Of a stretch of 64,000 bases of DNA, positions 49,601 through 59,775 are shown piece after piece. The DNA lies in NCBI GenBank assembly GCA_964035575.1, contig OZ037862.1:930001-994000 (forward strand), read 5' to 3'. Within the stretch, counting starts at the first letter, position 1. The number at the start of each line of letters is the position of its first letter. Below the pieces are notes generated by a model that had not been told where the DNA came from, ran no database searches, and worked only from the letters and a program-made list of their open reading frames with translations. A program made the translations under genes and the position numbers. This stretch comes from Rhynchopus sp. YZ270_cl-10 (lineage: Eukaryota > Euglenozoa > Diplonemea > Diplonemida > Diplonemidae).

Positions 49601-51931
49601 GCGCTGACGGGTGGTGTGCAGCTGAGTGCGGCAACAGGGTACGTGACGCTGAGTGTGAGTCTTGCGGAGCCGACGAAGAACGCGTTCCAGGCAGAGGTGA
49701 CGACGCTGGACTTGCAGGACGTGCTGGTGGGGCTGCTGGACTGCACGGCGTGCACACAGGGTGTTGCGGGAGTGCTGACGGACATGTCTGTGGACCACTT
49801 CCTCGGGTCCTTCAACGCCGACCCTGTGAACGCCGTGACGATCACCTTTGCGGATGTGGCTGTCGAGATCCCTGCAGGTGTGTCGATTGAGCTGACAAAC
49901 CTGGACCTGTGGGGTGTGCTGAAGGTGGCACACGCGTCCTTTGCCCTGAACGCGGATGGGATGTCTGCTGCGTTTGAGGCGGAGCCTGTGGCGTGGGGCC
50001 CGCTGACGATCACGGCGGCAAGCAGCAGCGCAAGTGGGCCGCAGTTTGCGATGGTGCTGACGGAGACGGAGCAGTCGCTGCTGATTGACGGGAAGGCAGT
50101 GCTGTTTGGGCAGTCTGTGTCGCTGTACCTGCAGATGAGTGACAACACGGTGGAGGGCCACTTTGCGCTGTCGCTTGCGAGTCTGCAGGCAGACGTGACA
50201 ATGACGAGCAGCGGGCGTCCTGGGGATGCAGGGTTCTCGAACAGCGTGCGTGCGGAGCTGGAGGCGGACCTGATTGGCGACATTGTGGGTGCTGCGACGG
50301 AGTACCTGCTGGGGCTTGCGAGCGAGATGGACGCAGAGCTGGCAGCTGCAGACGCCGCAGTACTGTCTGCGGACAGTGCGTGGGAAAAGGCGAAGGAAGA
50401 GCTGAAGAAGGTGGAGGAGGACGCGACAGCGGAGATCAAGGAGGCAGAGGACGCTGTGGAGAGTGCGGAGGATGAAGTCTCCAAGTTTGACTGTGGAAAC
50501 ATCTGGCTGGTGTCGGACGGATGCAAAGCAGCGAAGGCTGTGGTGAAGGAGATACTGAGTGCGGCGAAGAAGACACTGGAGGGTGTGCGCAAGGCGACGA
50601 AAGCGCTCGTCGCGCTTGCGGAGGTAGTTGTCGAGGAGTCGAAGATCCTGCTTGACTTTGCGGGGGAGGTGCTGACGTGGGCGCAGGCTGCTGTCGACGT
50701 GTTTGCTGCGGTTGTGTCTGCGATTGCGGGAGCTCTGGAGGACATGCTTATTGTGCACAGCTTGGTGTTCACAAGCGACGTGAGCAACAGCGATGTGGCA
50801 GTGTCCTTCGCAGCGGACGTGACGATCTTTGGGACGCGCCATCGCAACCTCGCCTTCTCTGTGCGCATCAACTTCGACGCGATTGTGGACCACCTGTCGG
50901 GGCTTCTGTCGGACGCGTTCACAGGCGACTTTGGTGGTGCAGTTGTTGACGAGAAGCCTGGGGCACCGTCGGCTGTGGCGGGCGCACCGCAGACGGTTGC
51001 GGACTACGTGGACGTGCTGCGCGACGCGGCCTACTACGTGCACATGCTGAACACGGTGACGGTGTCGCAGAATGCACGCGACTGTGCAGCGTCGCTTGCA
51101 GGCTGCGCCGACATCCCGTGGCGGTACCTTTCGTACTACCCGGTAGAGACCATGGAGGCCATGTGCACCGCGGCGATGGAGGAGAAGTGTGCAGACAGCA
51201 GCGAAGCACTGGCACGCCAGCTGTGGCTGCAGGAGGCGCTTGTCTCGTCTTCGCAGCGCGCGCTTCAGACAGCGCTGTCTTCGCGTGCGGCAGACGCCGT
51301 GGCGATGGGCACAGCAGCGGGGCAAGTGCAGGCATACTGCGATGCGTCTGACCTGCTGTCGGTGTTGTACATCTGTCCTACAGACGTAGTGTACAATTTG
51401 CAGAAGGTGTTGCAGAGCATTCTCGCTTCCGACACTTCAGCGCTCCTGACGGCGGTGTTGGAGACCGAGTACAACGTGACCACGAACGCTGAGTCTGCCG
51501 CCTCCGCAGAAGCAGAGTACCAGGCAGCGAAGGCAGACTGCGATAATGAACTGTCCGTCGAGTCCATCGGCGCATGCGCAGAGGAAACGTTCCTGCTTGC
51601 TGCCAGCTTGCTGGCAAGCTTCGAGAGTGATGCATCTGTTGCACAGCGCGACGCACTCGAGGTGTCGCTCTTCAATGCGATAGCAGACGCGCAGGGCGGT
51701 ACAGAGGCAGACGTGCTGGTTCTCGACGCTGTCAGCACTGCGATCACGGAGCGCACCACAAGCCTCAGCACCACTGCTGCGTCACTGCAGGACAGCTACA
51801 ATGCGTTACAGTGTGCGTCACAGAGTTCCAGCGATTACTGCAAAGATCTGGCAACGCAGCTGGCCCACGCAGAAGACATGCAGGACGTGCTTCACTCCGT
51901 CTTCTTGAAGATATTGGCTGGCAATTACTGA
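46664..51931 (+). CDS. Large secreted/surface beta-rich protein, array copy 2
   Basis: It encodes exactly the same 1755 residues as the gene at 38859. The upstream 340 bp match copies 3 and 4 rather than copy 1, so expression signals of copies 2-4 should be alike. No intron and no frame damage. Confidence 0.85.
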   Translation: MRVPQLLCALAVAVATMGRGSEAGLALTDCVQGVCVVDATLGDSTSELGFLVSGAVAVDEAAPCSSANGGSVSVTLYVAGETLTSTGSLWQGDGCGADGVSPVWTLSAAFDGVFIVLPAPADNVALRAAALTLTGSGADASFAGTLSGEVEVDGAAGTLAASVSVSSSAAVTAVSLSVSGAFSVGPLSASALAFSMDMATGVFSGSGTLGVDLAAYAGPTLAGDVVTVERLLYYSQTGAWDVAVRMAEGSSVDVLGLSVSDVSVALALAHGGGGADWAGTVGGTVSSLFGGAGGEGAVAVTADFSAETGLTALRGDVTLVGNGVSFSGTLVTDGTTSTGDGALLVGGSVAAQASFTYTHATKAFAVLGSVQGALQVGTVTLSSAGVTLSKADGGAWSGSVSGTAALFGGTAAASMAFADGTLASLAVSTTFVTGNGLLSGSLAFDYVRADTCATSTGTFGGVLKMSGAAELAFDGTVAFDGCTGVVSVAASVDGDWAAPGGVSVAGVAVQATSSGFADGSTSTALSAQTWVGSVSGTTSGADVAVAFDVAFDTSSDASSVEAMLSYADTNLIVQVMVNSDCSGSGLVQVQNLPSGVPALEVAVAYTRESCGGASKAWALEGSLGDSLLIDFSGKTLSLAPAVVRVVSDEAGALSVEVVAGLAPFEVVAAFGAGDAGAAFTLTARTAADAAAGEVTPGAFLAAMSGGVASVFGSGVGSAFSSLFSGMTELTLTDLLVVFDFVAPSISLTATGTLFGAGFDVLVVVEKAGSAWQYALALTTTGLSDLSFPGLAGTVVDVIAPSSLTVSVANAATSFAGKTLPQGLSLAATLPLDGSVMAGITAVAPSSLNDQTAAASGADGGVTIVASLTSSTEMRLALALAGGVELGSPDVFLREVSLLLVVKAAGSPEFGFQVVIDVTMDERVLSASAALLVDATGLSLAVALDSSEPWNEPFGMKGVAILFPLGLSLAITPAGILSEFALTGGVQLSAATGYVTLSVSLAEPTKNAFQAEVTTLDLQDVLVGLLDCTACTQGVAGVLTDMSVDHFLGSFNADPVNAVTITFADVAVEIPAGVSIELTNLDLWGVLKVAHASFALNADGMSAAFEAEPVAWGPLTITAASSSASGPQFAMVLTETEQSLLIDGKAVLFGQSVSLYLQMSDNTVEGHFALSLASLQADVTMTSSGRPGDAGFSNSVRAELEADLIGDIVGAATEYLLGLASEMDAELAAADAAVLSADSAWEKAKEELKKVEEDATAEIKEAEDAVESAEDEVSKFDCGNIWLVSDGCKAAKAVVKEILSAAKKTLEGVRKATKALVALAEVVVEESKILLDFAGEVLTWAQAAVDVFAAVVSAIAGALEDMLIVHSLVFTSDVSNSDVAVSFAADVTIFGTRHRNLAFSVRINFDAIVDHLSGLLSDAFTGDFGGAVVDEKPGAPSAVAGAPQTVADYVDVLRDAAYYVHMLNTVTVSQNARDCAASLAGCADIPWRYLSYYPVETMEAMCTAAMEEKCADSSEALARQLWLQEALVSSSQRALQTALSSRAADAVAMGTAAGQVQAYCDASDLLSVLYICPTDVVYNLQKVLQSILASDTSALLTAVLETEYNVTTNAESAASAEAEYQAAKADCDNELSVESIGACAEETFLLAASLLASFESDASVAQRDALEVSLFNAIADAQGGTEADVLVLDAVSTAITERTTSLSTTAASLQDSYNALQCASQSSSDYCKDLATQLAHAEDMQDVLHSVFLKILAGNY

Positions 51932-52459
51932 GTGTGTGTTTTTGTTTTCCTTTGCTTTGAATAATGGAATACAGTGTGCGAAGTGTTTTTCCCCCCCCGT
52001 ACATTTGTTAGCACACAGCTGTCCGTCCGTAGGGATGTAGCTGTATTTAAAATGGTTCCTGTATTCCCATAGAACAGTGAACAAGAATGGAACGGAACAG
52101 AGAAAAGAGGGAACTAATATTGGTGCTTGCAACCCACCCCTTTCCACAAAAGAGCGTTAGCCAAAAGAGATCTGGAGACAGTAAGCTTTGATACTCAAAA
52201 AAGTTAAGAGCAATCTGCTTGTCCCTACTCTTTAGCTAACAACAAGCAAAAATGCTTTTTTTTTCGGGGGAAACCCATAAAACCAGACCGAGAACCAACC
52301 GTTTCCCTCCTTTTTTTTTATTTATCTACAGCAGGACAAGAAACTTGACGACCAAATAATATTGGCGGATTTTGGGGATTTTCTTGTAATTGGCGACTTT
52401 TTTGGTCGACAATATTACTTGGTAGGATAGTGGTTCTTAGTCGCATTGGTTGGGAAGTA

Positions 52460-52586
52460 CACGGCGCACATCAGCCTCTGTGGCTGATGTGGAAAAGTGG
52501 GTGTGCCATCAGCCGGCTGATGTGGTACACCAACCCATTTTCACACCCCACTTTCACATCAGCCACAGAGGCTGATGTGCGCCGTG
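52460..52586. mobile_element. 127-bp hairpin element, unit 2
   Basis: Identical to 44655-44781 and at the same place in the unit. It was therefore copied by amplification of the unit, not by a new transposition. Confidence 0.7.
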
Positions 52587-53116
52587 TAGCTTTTTTCTTC
52601 TTCTTTTTTTCTCTTTGAATAATCAAGCATTGACGAATAGAAATGGGAAACGACAGATGGTGCGTGCCCGCTTTAGCGGATTTGGGGTTTTTCACGTTCA
52701 GCAGCGAATAAACACAAATCTTTTGCGGTGCAATAAACGAAAAAGTGTGTTCTTGTCTGTCTTTTGTGCTTTATGCTTCACTGTCATATCCTGAAGTCGT
52801 TTTCTATTTTGAAAGTACTGGGGGGATGGGGGTCAAATAGTAGACCCCCCCCTTGAATAGTAGACCCGCTTGAGAAATTCTGGTTTTTTTATTTTATTTT
52901 ATAAATGATTCCGTGCAATGCTAAAAAGAAATTGTACACCGTACCCCAACTCCCTTCCTGTTTTCCTATTCTGGGGTGGAGTGGAGGAGAGCCACACTAC
53001 ACCGACAGGTGTAGGTGTGTGCGTTTCACCACAACCTCTCCCTTTTGTCTTTGTTGTCCTTATTGTCTTTGTTGTCTTTATTGTCTTTTTTTATTGTTTG
53101 CGGGGGTGGGAAAACA

Positions 53117-53165
53117 CAAAAAAGGAGGGTGGCTACACTAATACAACCAAGTTTTCAAAAAAGGA
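53117..53165. mobile_element. 29-bp insertion with 10-bp target duplication, unit 2 only
   Basis: Units 1 and 3 have CAAAAAAGGA once (before AAAGTAGG). Unit 2 has it twice (53117-53126 and 53156-53165), with 29 new bases between (53127-53155, beginning GGGTGGCTACAC and ending ACCAAGTTTT). This is the signature of a staggered-cut insertion. The 29 bases are identical to 5596-5624. The piece has no inverted ends, so it is not a normal DNA transposon. A severely truncated retroposon, or another element that moves only this core, would fit. Confidence 0.8.
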
Positions 53166-54507
53166 AAAGTAGGAGTGCGGTTTTCAACTTTTTTTTTTGT
53201 TGTTGTACTTGTGCTTTTTTATACCAATACGAACCACCATCCCACCAAATAACTTGTCGACCAAATAATATTGGCGGATTTTGAGGGTTTTCTTGCAATT
53301 TGGCGACTTTTTTGGTCGCCGATATTACTTGTCCTAATGTACGTTTGTAACACCCCTTCAGTCTTACTTTAAGATAGATTGGAGGTGTGGTGCCTGCATC
53401 TCGTACTCTGTTGTTCTCTTGCCCCCACACGTGTTCATCCCCTCGCCCCATGTTTTCCTTTTTTGTGTGTTGCTGAAACCGTCTTTTTGCAACAATTAAA
53501 AGACTGGATGATCTGTAGAGAACATCCTTGCGCTTTCTCTTGTTTGAGTTGAAAGTACACCTTTTTATGCGTTGCTGAAAAACTGCTTTACCTTTGCAAG
53601 GGATATCCCAGGCAATAGTTCCACACTTGCCCTGCACTCTCAGTGGTGACTGGTTCTGGGAGTCTCCCTTGCGTGGTCTGGCAGTCCTCTCCCCCACACA
53701 GCACACAACAACACAACCATCCCGATGCGTGTCAACTGGGGAGATATGAGTATGATGTTCATTGCATCTTTCCAGTTTTTATGAGGGGGTTTTTTCTTTT
53801 TTCTTTTTTCATTTTCTTTTGTGCGTGATATTTTTTTTTTTTTGTGCGTTTCTTGTCTTTTTATCACCAGGTGTCGGTGGCGTTTTTGAAGCACATGGAA
53901 GATGCCTTTGCACACTTTCATTTGTGCTTGCGTCTGCCGATGAACGGTGAGACCTGTTGCACTTCAACTTCTCTTTATTTGCTCCTGAGGTGACTAAGTA
54001 TGTTAGGCTTGGTTCATCTTATACACGCTCCCCATCCCCCATTTTTTTTGTTGTGACAACTGCCTAAATAAAGGATGGATCTGAGAGCCTTCATATATGT
54101 GAGTAGTTTCTATGGCGCTTTTGGAAGGATGTACTAGGAGGGGGGGACAAGGTTCGACAGTCATCCAAGTTTGCTCTATTCTTTTTTAGGTGAATACGTG
54201 CGCGAGGAATCATCTTATGAACCTTGTGCGTTGTGTGACAAAGTGTGTTGTTATTGTTATTGTTTCCCCTTTCGATGTGTAAGCGAAAGACACACATTCA
54301 CTTTGAAGTTTTTATATTTGTCTGCCTACGATTGGAGATAAAAAAGAACGTCCCCCACCTCTCTCTACTCTTCATGGTTCAGTCACATCCTCCCATACCA
54401 CCACCACCACCACCACCACCACCCATTTGTTATCCACAGAACATTTGATCTTTCTATTTTGCTATCTTGCATTTTGCAGCCGTTGCGTTTCCTGAGCATC
54501 TGTTGCA

Positions 54508-57500
54508 ATGCGTGTGCCCCAACTGCTGTGTGCGCTGGCAGTGGCAGTCGCAACGATGGGGCGTGGTAGCGAGGCAGGCCTGGCGCTGACGGACTGCGTG
54601 CAGGGTGTGTGCGTTGTGGATGCGACGCTTGGGGACAGCACGTCGGAGCTTGGCTTCCTTGTGTCGGGGGCGGTTGCTGTGGACGAGGCGGCGCCGTGCT
54701 CGTCTGCGAACGGCGGGTCCGTGTCGGTGACGCTGTACGTGGCGGGGGAGACGCTCACGAGCACTGGGTCGCTGTGGCAGGGAGACGGCTGCGGGGCGGA
54801 CGGTGTGTCGCCTGTGTGGACGCTGTCTGCTGCGTTCGATGGTGTCTTCATTGTGCTGCCTGCACCTGCAGACAATGTGGCGCTGCGTGCGGCTGCACTC
54901 ACGCTGACGGGAAGTGGCGCAGACGCATCGTTTGCAGGCACCCTGAGCGGGGAGGTGGAGGTGGACGGTGCTGCAGGCACGCTTGCCGCGTCTGTGTCCG
55001 TGTCGTCGTCGGCAGCGGTGACGGCAGTGTCGCTGAGTGTCTCGGGTGCGTTCTCCGTGGGCCCGCTCTCGGCCTCTGCGCTTGCCTTCAGCATGGACAT
55101 GGCGACAGGGGTCTTCAGCGGGAGCGGCACGCTTGGCGTCGACCTGGCTGCGTACGCAGGGCCCACACTGGCGGGGGACGTGGTGACGGTGGAGCGCCTG
55201 CTGTACTACTCGCAAACAGGCGCATGGGACGTGGCGGTGCGTATGGCCGAGGGGAGCAGCGTGGATGTGCTGGGGCTGAGTGTGTCGGACGTGTCGGTGG
55301 CGCTTGCGCTTGCGCACGGCGGAGGGGGCGCGGACTGGGCCGGGACGGTGGGCGGGACGGTGTCGAGCCTGTTCGGCGGTGCCGGTGGTGAGGGGGCTGT
55401 GGCAGTCACAGCAGACTTCTCGGCAGAGACAGGGCTCACCGCACTGCGCGGGGACGTGACGCTCGTGGGGAACGGGGTGTCGTTCTCGGGGACACTGGTG
55501 ACGGACGGGACGACAAGCACCGGGGACGGGGCGCTGCTGGTGGGCGGGTCTGTGGCGGCGCAGGCGTCGTTCACATACACCCACGCAACAAAGGCGTTTG
55601 CGGTGCTTGGGTCTGTGCAGGGGGCGCTGCAGGTGGGGACGGTGACGCTATCGTCGGCAGGGGTGACGTTGTCGAAGGCGGACGGCGGGGCGTGGAGCGG
55701 GAGCGTGAGTGGGACTGCAGCGCTGTTCGGGGGGACTGCGGCGGCGTCGATGGCGTTTGCAGACGGGACGCTCGCGTCGCTGGCAGTGTCAACAACGTTC
55801 GTGACAGGAAACGGGCTGCTGAGCGGGTCGCTGGCGTTCGACTACGTGCGGGCGGACACGTGCGCAACGTCGACAGGGACGTTTGGCGGGGTGCTGAAGA
55901 TGTCTGGGGCGGCGGAGCTTGCCTTTGACGGGACTGTGGCGTTTGACGGCTGCACCGGTGTTGTGTCTGTGGCGGCCTCTGTGGACGGGGACTGGGCTGC
56001 CCCCGGTGGTGTGTCGGTGGCGGGGGTGGCGGTGCAGGCGACAAGCAGCGGGTTTGCGGACGGGAGTACGAGCACGGCGCTGTCTGCGCAGACGTGGGTG
56101 GGGTCTGTGTCTGGGACGACGTCGGGTGCGGACGTGGCGGTGGCGTTTGACGTGGCGTTTGACACAAGCAGCGACGCGTCGAGTGTGGAGGCGATGCTGT
56201 CGTACGCAGACACGAACCTGATTGTGCAGGTGATGGTGAACTCGGACTGCAGCGGGTCTGGGCTGGTGCAGGTGCAGAACCTGCCTTCCGGTGTGCCTGC
56301 GCTCGAGGTGGCTGTGGCGTACACACGCGAGAGCTGTGGTGGGGCGAGCAAGGCGTGGGCGCTGGAGGGGTCGCTTGGGGACTCGCTGCTGATCGACTTC
56401 TCGGGGAAGACGCTGTCGCTTGCGCCTGCTGTGGTGCGTGTGGTGTCGGACGAGGCTGGGGCGCTGTCTGTGGAGGTTGTGGCGGGGCTTGCGCCGTTTG
56501 AGGTTGTGGCTGCGTTCGGGGCTGGTGACGCGGGTGCGGCCTTCACGCTGACTGCACGCACTGCGGCGGACGCGGCTGCGGGGGAGGTGACACCGGGGGC
56601 GTTCCTGGCGGCCATGTCCGGTGGTGTGGCGAGTGTGTTCGGGAGCGGTGTGGGGTCCGCGTTTTCGTCGCTCTTCTCGGGGATGACGGAGCTGACGCTG
56701 ACAGACCTGCTTGTGGTGTTTGACTTTGTGGCGCCGTCGATTTCGCTGACTGCCACAGGGACGCTGTTTGGGGCGGGCTTTGACGTGCTGGTTGTGGTGG
56801 AGAAGGCGGGCTCCGCGTGGCAGTACGCACTGGCGCTCACAACGACGGGGCTGTCGGACCTGTCGTTCCCCGGCCTGGCCGGCACTGTTGTGGATGTGAT
56901 TGCGCCCAGCAGCCTGACGGTGTCGGTGGCAAACGCAGCAACGTCGTTTGCGGGGAAGACGTTGCCGCAGGGGCTGTCGCTGGCAGCAACCCTCCCGCTG
57001 GACGGGTCTGTGATGGCGGGGATTACGGCTGTGGCGCCGTCGTCACTGAACGACCAGACGGCAGCCGCATCAGGGGCGGACGGCGGGGTGACAATTGTGG
57101 CGTCGCTGACGAGCAGCACGGAGATGCGCCTGGCCCTGGCGCTTGCCGGCGGGGTGGAGCTGGGGTCGCCGGACGTGTTCCTGCGTGAGGTGTCGCTGCT
57201 GCTGGTGGTGAAGGCTGCGGGGTCGCCCGAGTTCGGGTTCCAGGTGGTGATTGACGTGACAATGGACGAGCGTGTGCTGAGTGCGTCTGCGGCGCTGCTT
57301 GTGGACGCGACGGGGCTCTCGCTTGCGGTGGCGTTGGACAGCAGCGAGCCGTGGAACGAGCCCTTTGGGATGAAGGGTGTGGCGATTCTGTTCCCGCTTG
57401 GGCTCTCGCTTGCGATCACACCGGCAGGGATTCTGAGCGAGTTTGCGCTGACGGGTGGTGTGCAGCTGAGTGCGGCAACAGGGTACGTGACGCTGAGTGT

Positions 57501-59775
57501 GAGTCTTGCGGAGCCGACGAAGAACGCGTTCCAGGCAGAGGTGACGACGCTGGACTTGCAGGACGTGCTGGTGGGGCTGCTGGACTGCACGGCGTGCACA
57601 CAGGGTGTTGCGGGAGTGCTGACGGACATGTCTGTGGACCACTTCCTCGGGTCCTTCAACGCCGACCCTGTGAACGCCGTGACGATCACCTTTGCGGATG
57701 TGGCTGTCGAGATCCCTGCAGGTGTGTCGATTGAGCTGACAAACCTGGACCTGTGGGGTGTGCTGAAGGTGGCACACGCGTCCTTTGCCCTGAACGCGGA
57801 TGGGATGTCTGCTGCGTTTGAGGCGGAGCCTGTGGCGTGGGGCCCGCTGACGATCACGGCGGCAAGCAGCAGCGCAAGTGGGCCGCAGTTTGCGATGGTG
57901 CTGACGGAGACGGAGCAGTCGCTGCTGATTGACGGGAAGGCAGTGCTGTTTGGGCAGTCTGTGTCGCTGTACCTGCAGATGAGTGACAACACGGTGGAGG
58001 GCCACTTTGCGCTGTCGCTTGCGAGTCTGCAGGCAGACGTGACAATGACGAGCAGCGGGCGTCCTGGGGATGCAGGGTTCTCGAACAGCGTGCGTGCGGA
58101 GCTGGAGGCGGACCTGATTGGCGACATTGTGGGTGCTGCGACGGAGTACCTGCTGGGGCTTGCGAGCGAGATGGACGCAGAGCTGGCAGCTGCAGACGCC
58201 GCAGTACTGTCTGCGGACAGTGCGTGGGAAAAGGCGAAGGAAGAGCTGAAGAAGGTGGAGGAGGACGCGACAGCGGAGATCAAGGAGGCAGAGGACGCTG
58301 TGGAGAGTGCGGAGGATGAAGTCTCCAAGTTTGACTGTGGAAACATCTGGCTGGTGTCGGACGGATGCAAAGCAGCGAAGGCTGTGGTGAAGGAGATACT
58401 GAGTGCGGCGAAGAAGACACTGGAGGGTGTGCGCAAGGCGACGAAAGCGCTCGTCGCGCTTGCGGAGGTAGTTGTCGAGGAGTCGAAGATCCTGCTTGAC
58501 TTTGCGGGGGAGGTGCTGACGTGGGCGCAGGCTGCTGTCGACGTGTTTGCTGCGGTTGTGTCTGCGATTGCGGGAGCTCTGGAGGACATGCTTATTGTGC
58601 ACAGCTTGGTGTTCACAAGCGACGTGAGCAACAGCGATGTGGCAGTGTCCTTCGCAGCGGACGTGACGATCTTTGGGACGCGCCATCGCAACCTCGCCTT
58701 CTCTGTGCGCATCAACTTCGACGCGATTGTGGACCACCTGTCGGGGCTTCTGTCGGACGCGTTCACAGGCGACTTTGGTGGTGCAGTTGTTGACGAGAAG
58801 CCTGGGGCACCGTCGGCTGTGGCGGGCGCACCGCAGACGGTTGCGGACTACGTGGACGTGCTGCGCGACGCGGCCTACTACGTGCACATGCTGAACACGG
58901 TGACGGTGTCGCAGAATGCACGCGACTGTGCAGCGTCGCTTGCAGGCTGCGCCGACATCCCGTGGCGGTACCTTTCGTACTACCCGGTAGAGACCATGGA
59001 GGCCATGTGCACCGCGGCGATGGAGGAGAAGTGTGCAGACAGCAGCGAAGCACTGGCACGCCAGCTGTGGCTGCAGGAGGCGCTTGTCTCGTCTTCGCAG
59101 CGCGCGCTTCAGACAGCGCTGTCTTCGCGTGCGGCAGACGCCGTGGCGATGGGCACAGCAGCGGGGCAAGTGCAGGCATACTGCGATGCGTCTGACCTGC
59201 TGTCGGTGTTGTACATCTGTCCTACAGACGTAGTGTACAATTTGCAGAAGGTGTTGCAGAGCATTCTCGCTTCCGACACTTCAGCGCTCCTGACGGCGGT
59301 GTTGGAGACCGAGTACAACGTGACCACGAACGCTGAGTCTGCCGCCTCCGCAGAAGCAGAGTACCAGGCAGCGAAGGCAGACTGCGATAATGAACTGTCC
59401 GTCGAGTCCATCGGCGCATGCGCAGAGGAAACGTTCCTGCTTGCTGCCAGCTTGCTGGCAAGCTTCGAGAGTGATGCATCTGTTGCACAGCGCGACGCAC
59501 TCGAGGTGTCGCTCTTCAATGCGATAGCAGACGCGCAGGGCGGTACAGAGGCAGACGTGCTGGTTCTCGACGCTGTCAGCACTGCGATCACGGAGCGCAC
59601 CACAAGCCTCAGCACCACTGCTGCGTCACTGCAGGACAGCTACAATGCGTTACAGTGTGCGTCACAGAGTTCCAGCGATTACTGCAAAGATCTGGCAACG
59701 CAGCTGGCCCACGCAGAAGACATGCAGGACGTGCTTCACTCCGTCTTCTTGAAGATATTGGCTGGCAATTACTGA
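54508..59775 (+). CDS. Large secreted/surface beta-rich protein, array copy 3
   Basis: Identical 1755-residue product to copies 1 and 2, intronless. It follows the only spacer that carries the 29-bp insertion, which gives it a unique upstream marker about 1.35 kb before the ATG. Confidence 0.85.
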   Translation: MRVPQLLCALAVAVATMGRGSEAGLALTDCVQGVCVVDATLGDSTSELGFLVSGAVAVDEAAPCSSANGGSVSVTLYVAGETLTSTGSLWQGDGCGADGVSPVWTLSAAFDGVFIVLPAPADNVALRAAALTLTGSGADASFAGTLSGEVEVDGAAGTLAASVSVSSSAAVTAVSLSVSGAFSVGPLSASALAFSMDMATGVFSGSGTLGVDLAAYAGPTLAGDVVTVERLLYYSQTGAWDVAVRMAEGSSVDVLGLSVSDVSVALALAHGGGGADWAGTVGGTVSSLFGGAGGEGAVAVTADFSAETGLTALRGDVTLVGNGVSFSGTLVTDGTTSTGDGALLVGGSVAAQASFTYTHATKAFAVLGSVQGALQVGTVTLSSAGVTLSKADGGAWSGSVSGTAALFGGTAAASMAFADGTLASLAVSTTFVTGNGLLSGSLAFDYVRADTCATSTGTFGGVLKMSGAAELAFDGTVAFDGCTGVVSVAASVDGDWAAPGGVSVAGVAVQATSSGFADGSTSTALSAQTWVGSVSGTTSGADVAVAFDVAFDTSSDASSVEAMLSYADTNLIVQVMVNSDCSGSGLVQVQNLPSGVPALEVAVAYTRESCGGASKAWALEGSLGDSLLIDFSGKTLSLAPAVVRVVSDEAGALSVEVVAGLAPFEVVAAFGAGDAGAAFTLTARTAADAAAGEVTPGAFLAAMSGGVASVFGSGVGSAFSSLFSGMTELTLTDLLVVFDFVAPSISLTATGTLFGAGFDVLVVVEKAGSAWQYALALTTTGLSDLSFPGLAGTVVDVIAPSSLTVSVANAATSFAGKTLPQGLSLAATLPLDGSVMAGITAVAPSSLNDQTAAASGADGGVTIVASLTSSTEMRLALALAGGVELGSPDVFLREVSLLLVVKAAGSPEFGFQVVIDVTMDERVLSASAALLVDATGLSLAVALDSSEPWNEPFGMKGVAILFPLGLSLAITPAGILSEFALTGGVQLSAATGYVTLSVSLAEPTKNAFQAEVTTLDLQDVLVGLLDCTACTQGVAGVLTDMSVDHFLGSFNADPVNAVTITFADVAVEIPAGVSIELTNLDLWGVLKVAHASFALNADGMSAAFEAEPVAWGPLTITAASSSASGPQFAMVLTETEQSLLIDGKAVLFGQSVSLYLQMSDNTVEGHFALSLASLQADVTMTSSGRPGDAGFSNSVRAELEADLIGDIVGAATEYLLGLASEMDAELAAADAAVLSADSAWEKAKEELKKVEEDATAEIKEAEDAVESAEDEVSKFDCGNIWLVSDGCKAAKAVVKEILSAAKKTLEGVRKATKALVALAEVVVEESKILLDFAGEVLTWAQAAVDVFAAVVSAIAGALEDMLIVHSLVFTSDVSNSDVAVSFAADVTIFGTRHRNLAFSVRINFDAIVDHLSGLLSDAFTGDFGGAVVDEKPGAPSAVAGAPQTVADYVDVLRDAAYYVHMLNTVTVSQNARDCAASLAGCADIPWRYLSYYPVETMEAMCTAAMEEKCADSSEALARQLWLQEALVSSSQRALQTALSSRAADAVAMGTAAGQVQAYCDASDLLSVLYICPTDVVYNLQKVLQSILASDTSALLTAVLETEYNVTTNAESAASAEAEYQAAKADCDNELSVESIGACAEETFLLAASLLASFESDASVAQRDALEVSLFNAIADAQGGTEADVLVLDAVSTAITERTTSLSTTAASLQDSYNALQCASQSSSDYCKDLATQLAHAEDMQDVLHSVFLKILAGNY

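Larger units (their letters stand above)
51932..54507. other. Spacer of tandem unit 2, with the extra 39 bp
   Basis: Same content as the first spacer, with the 80-bp repeats at 52343 and 53252 and the hairpin at 52460. It is 39 bp longer because of the 29-bp insertion and 10-bp duplication at 53117-53165. I saw no other difference. Confidence 0.75.
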
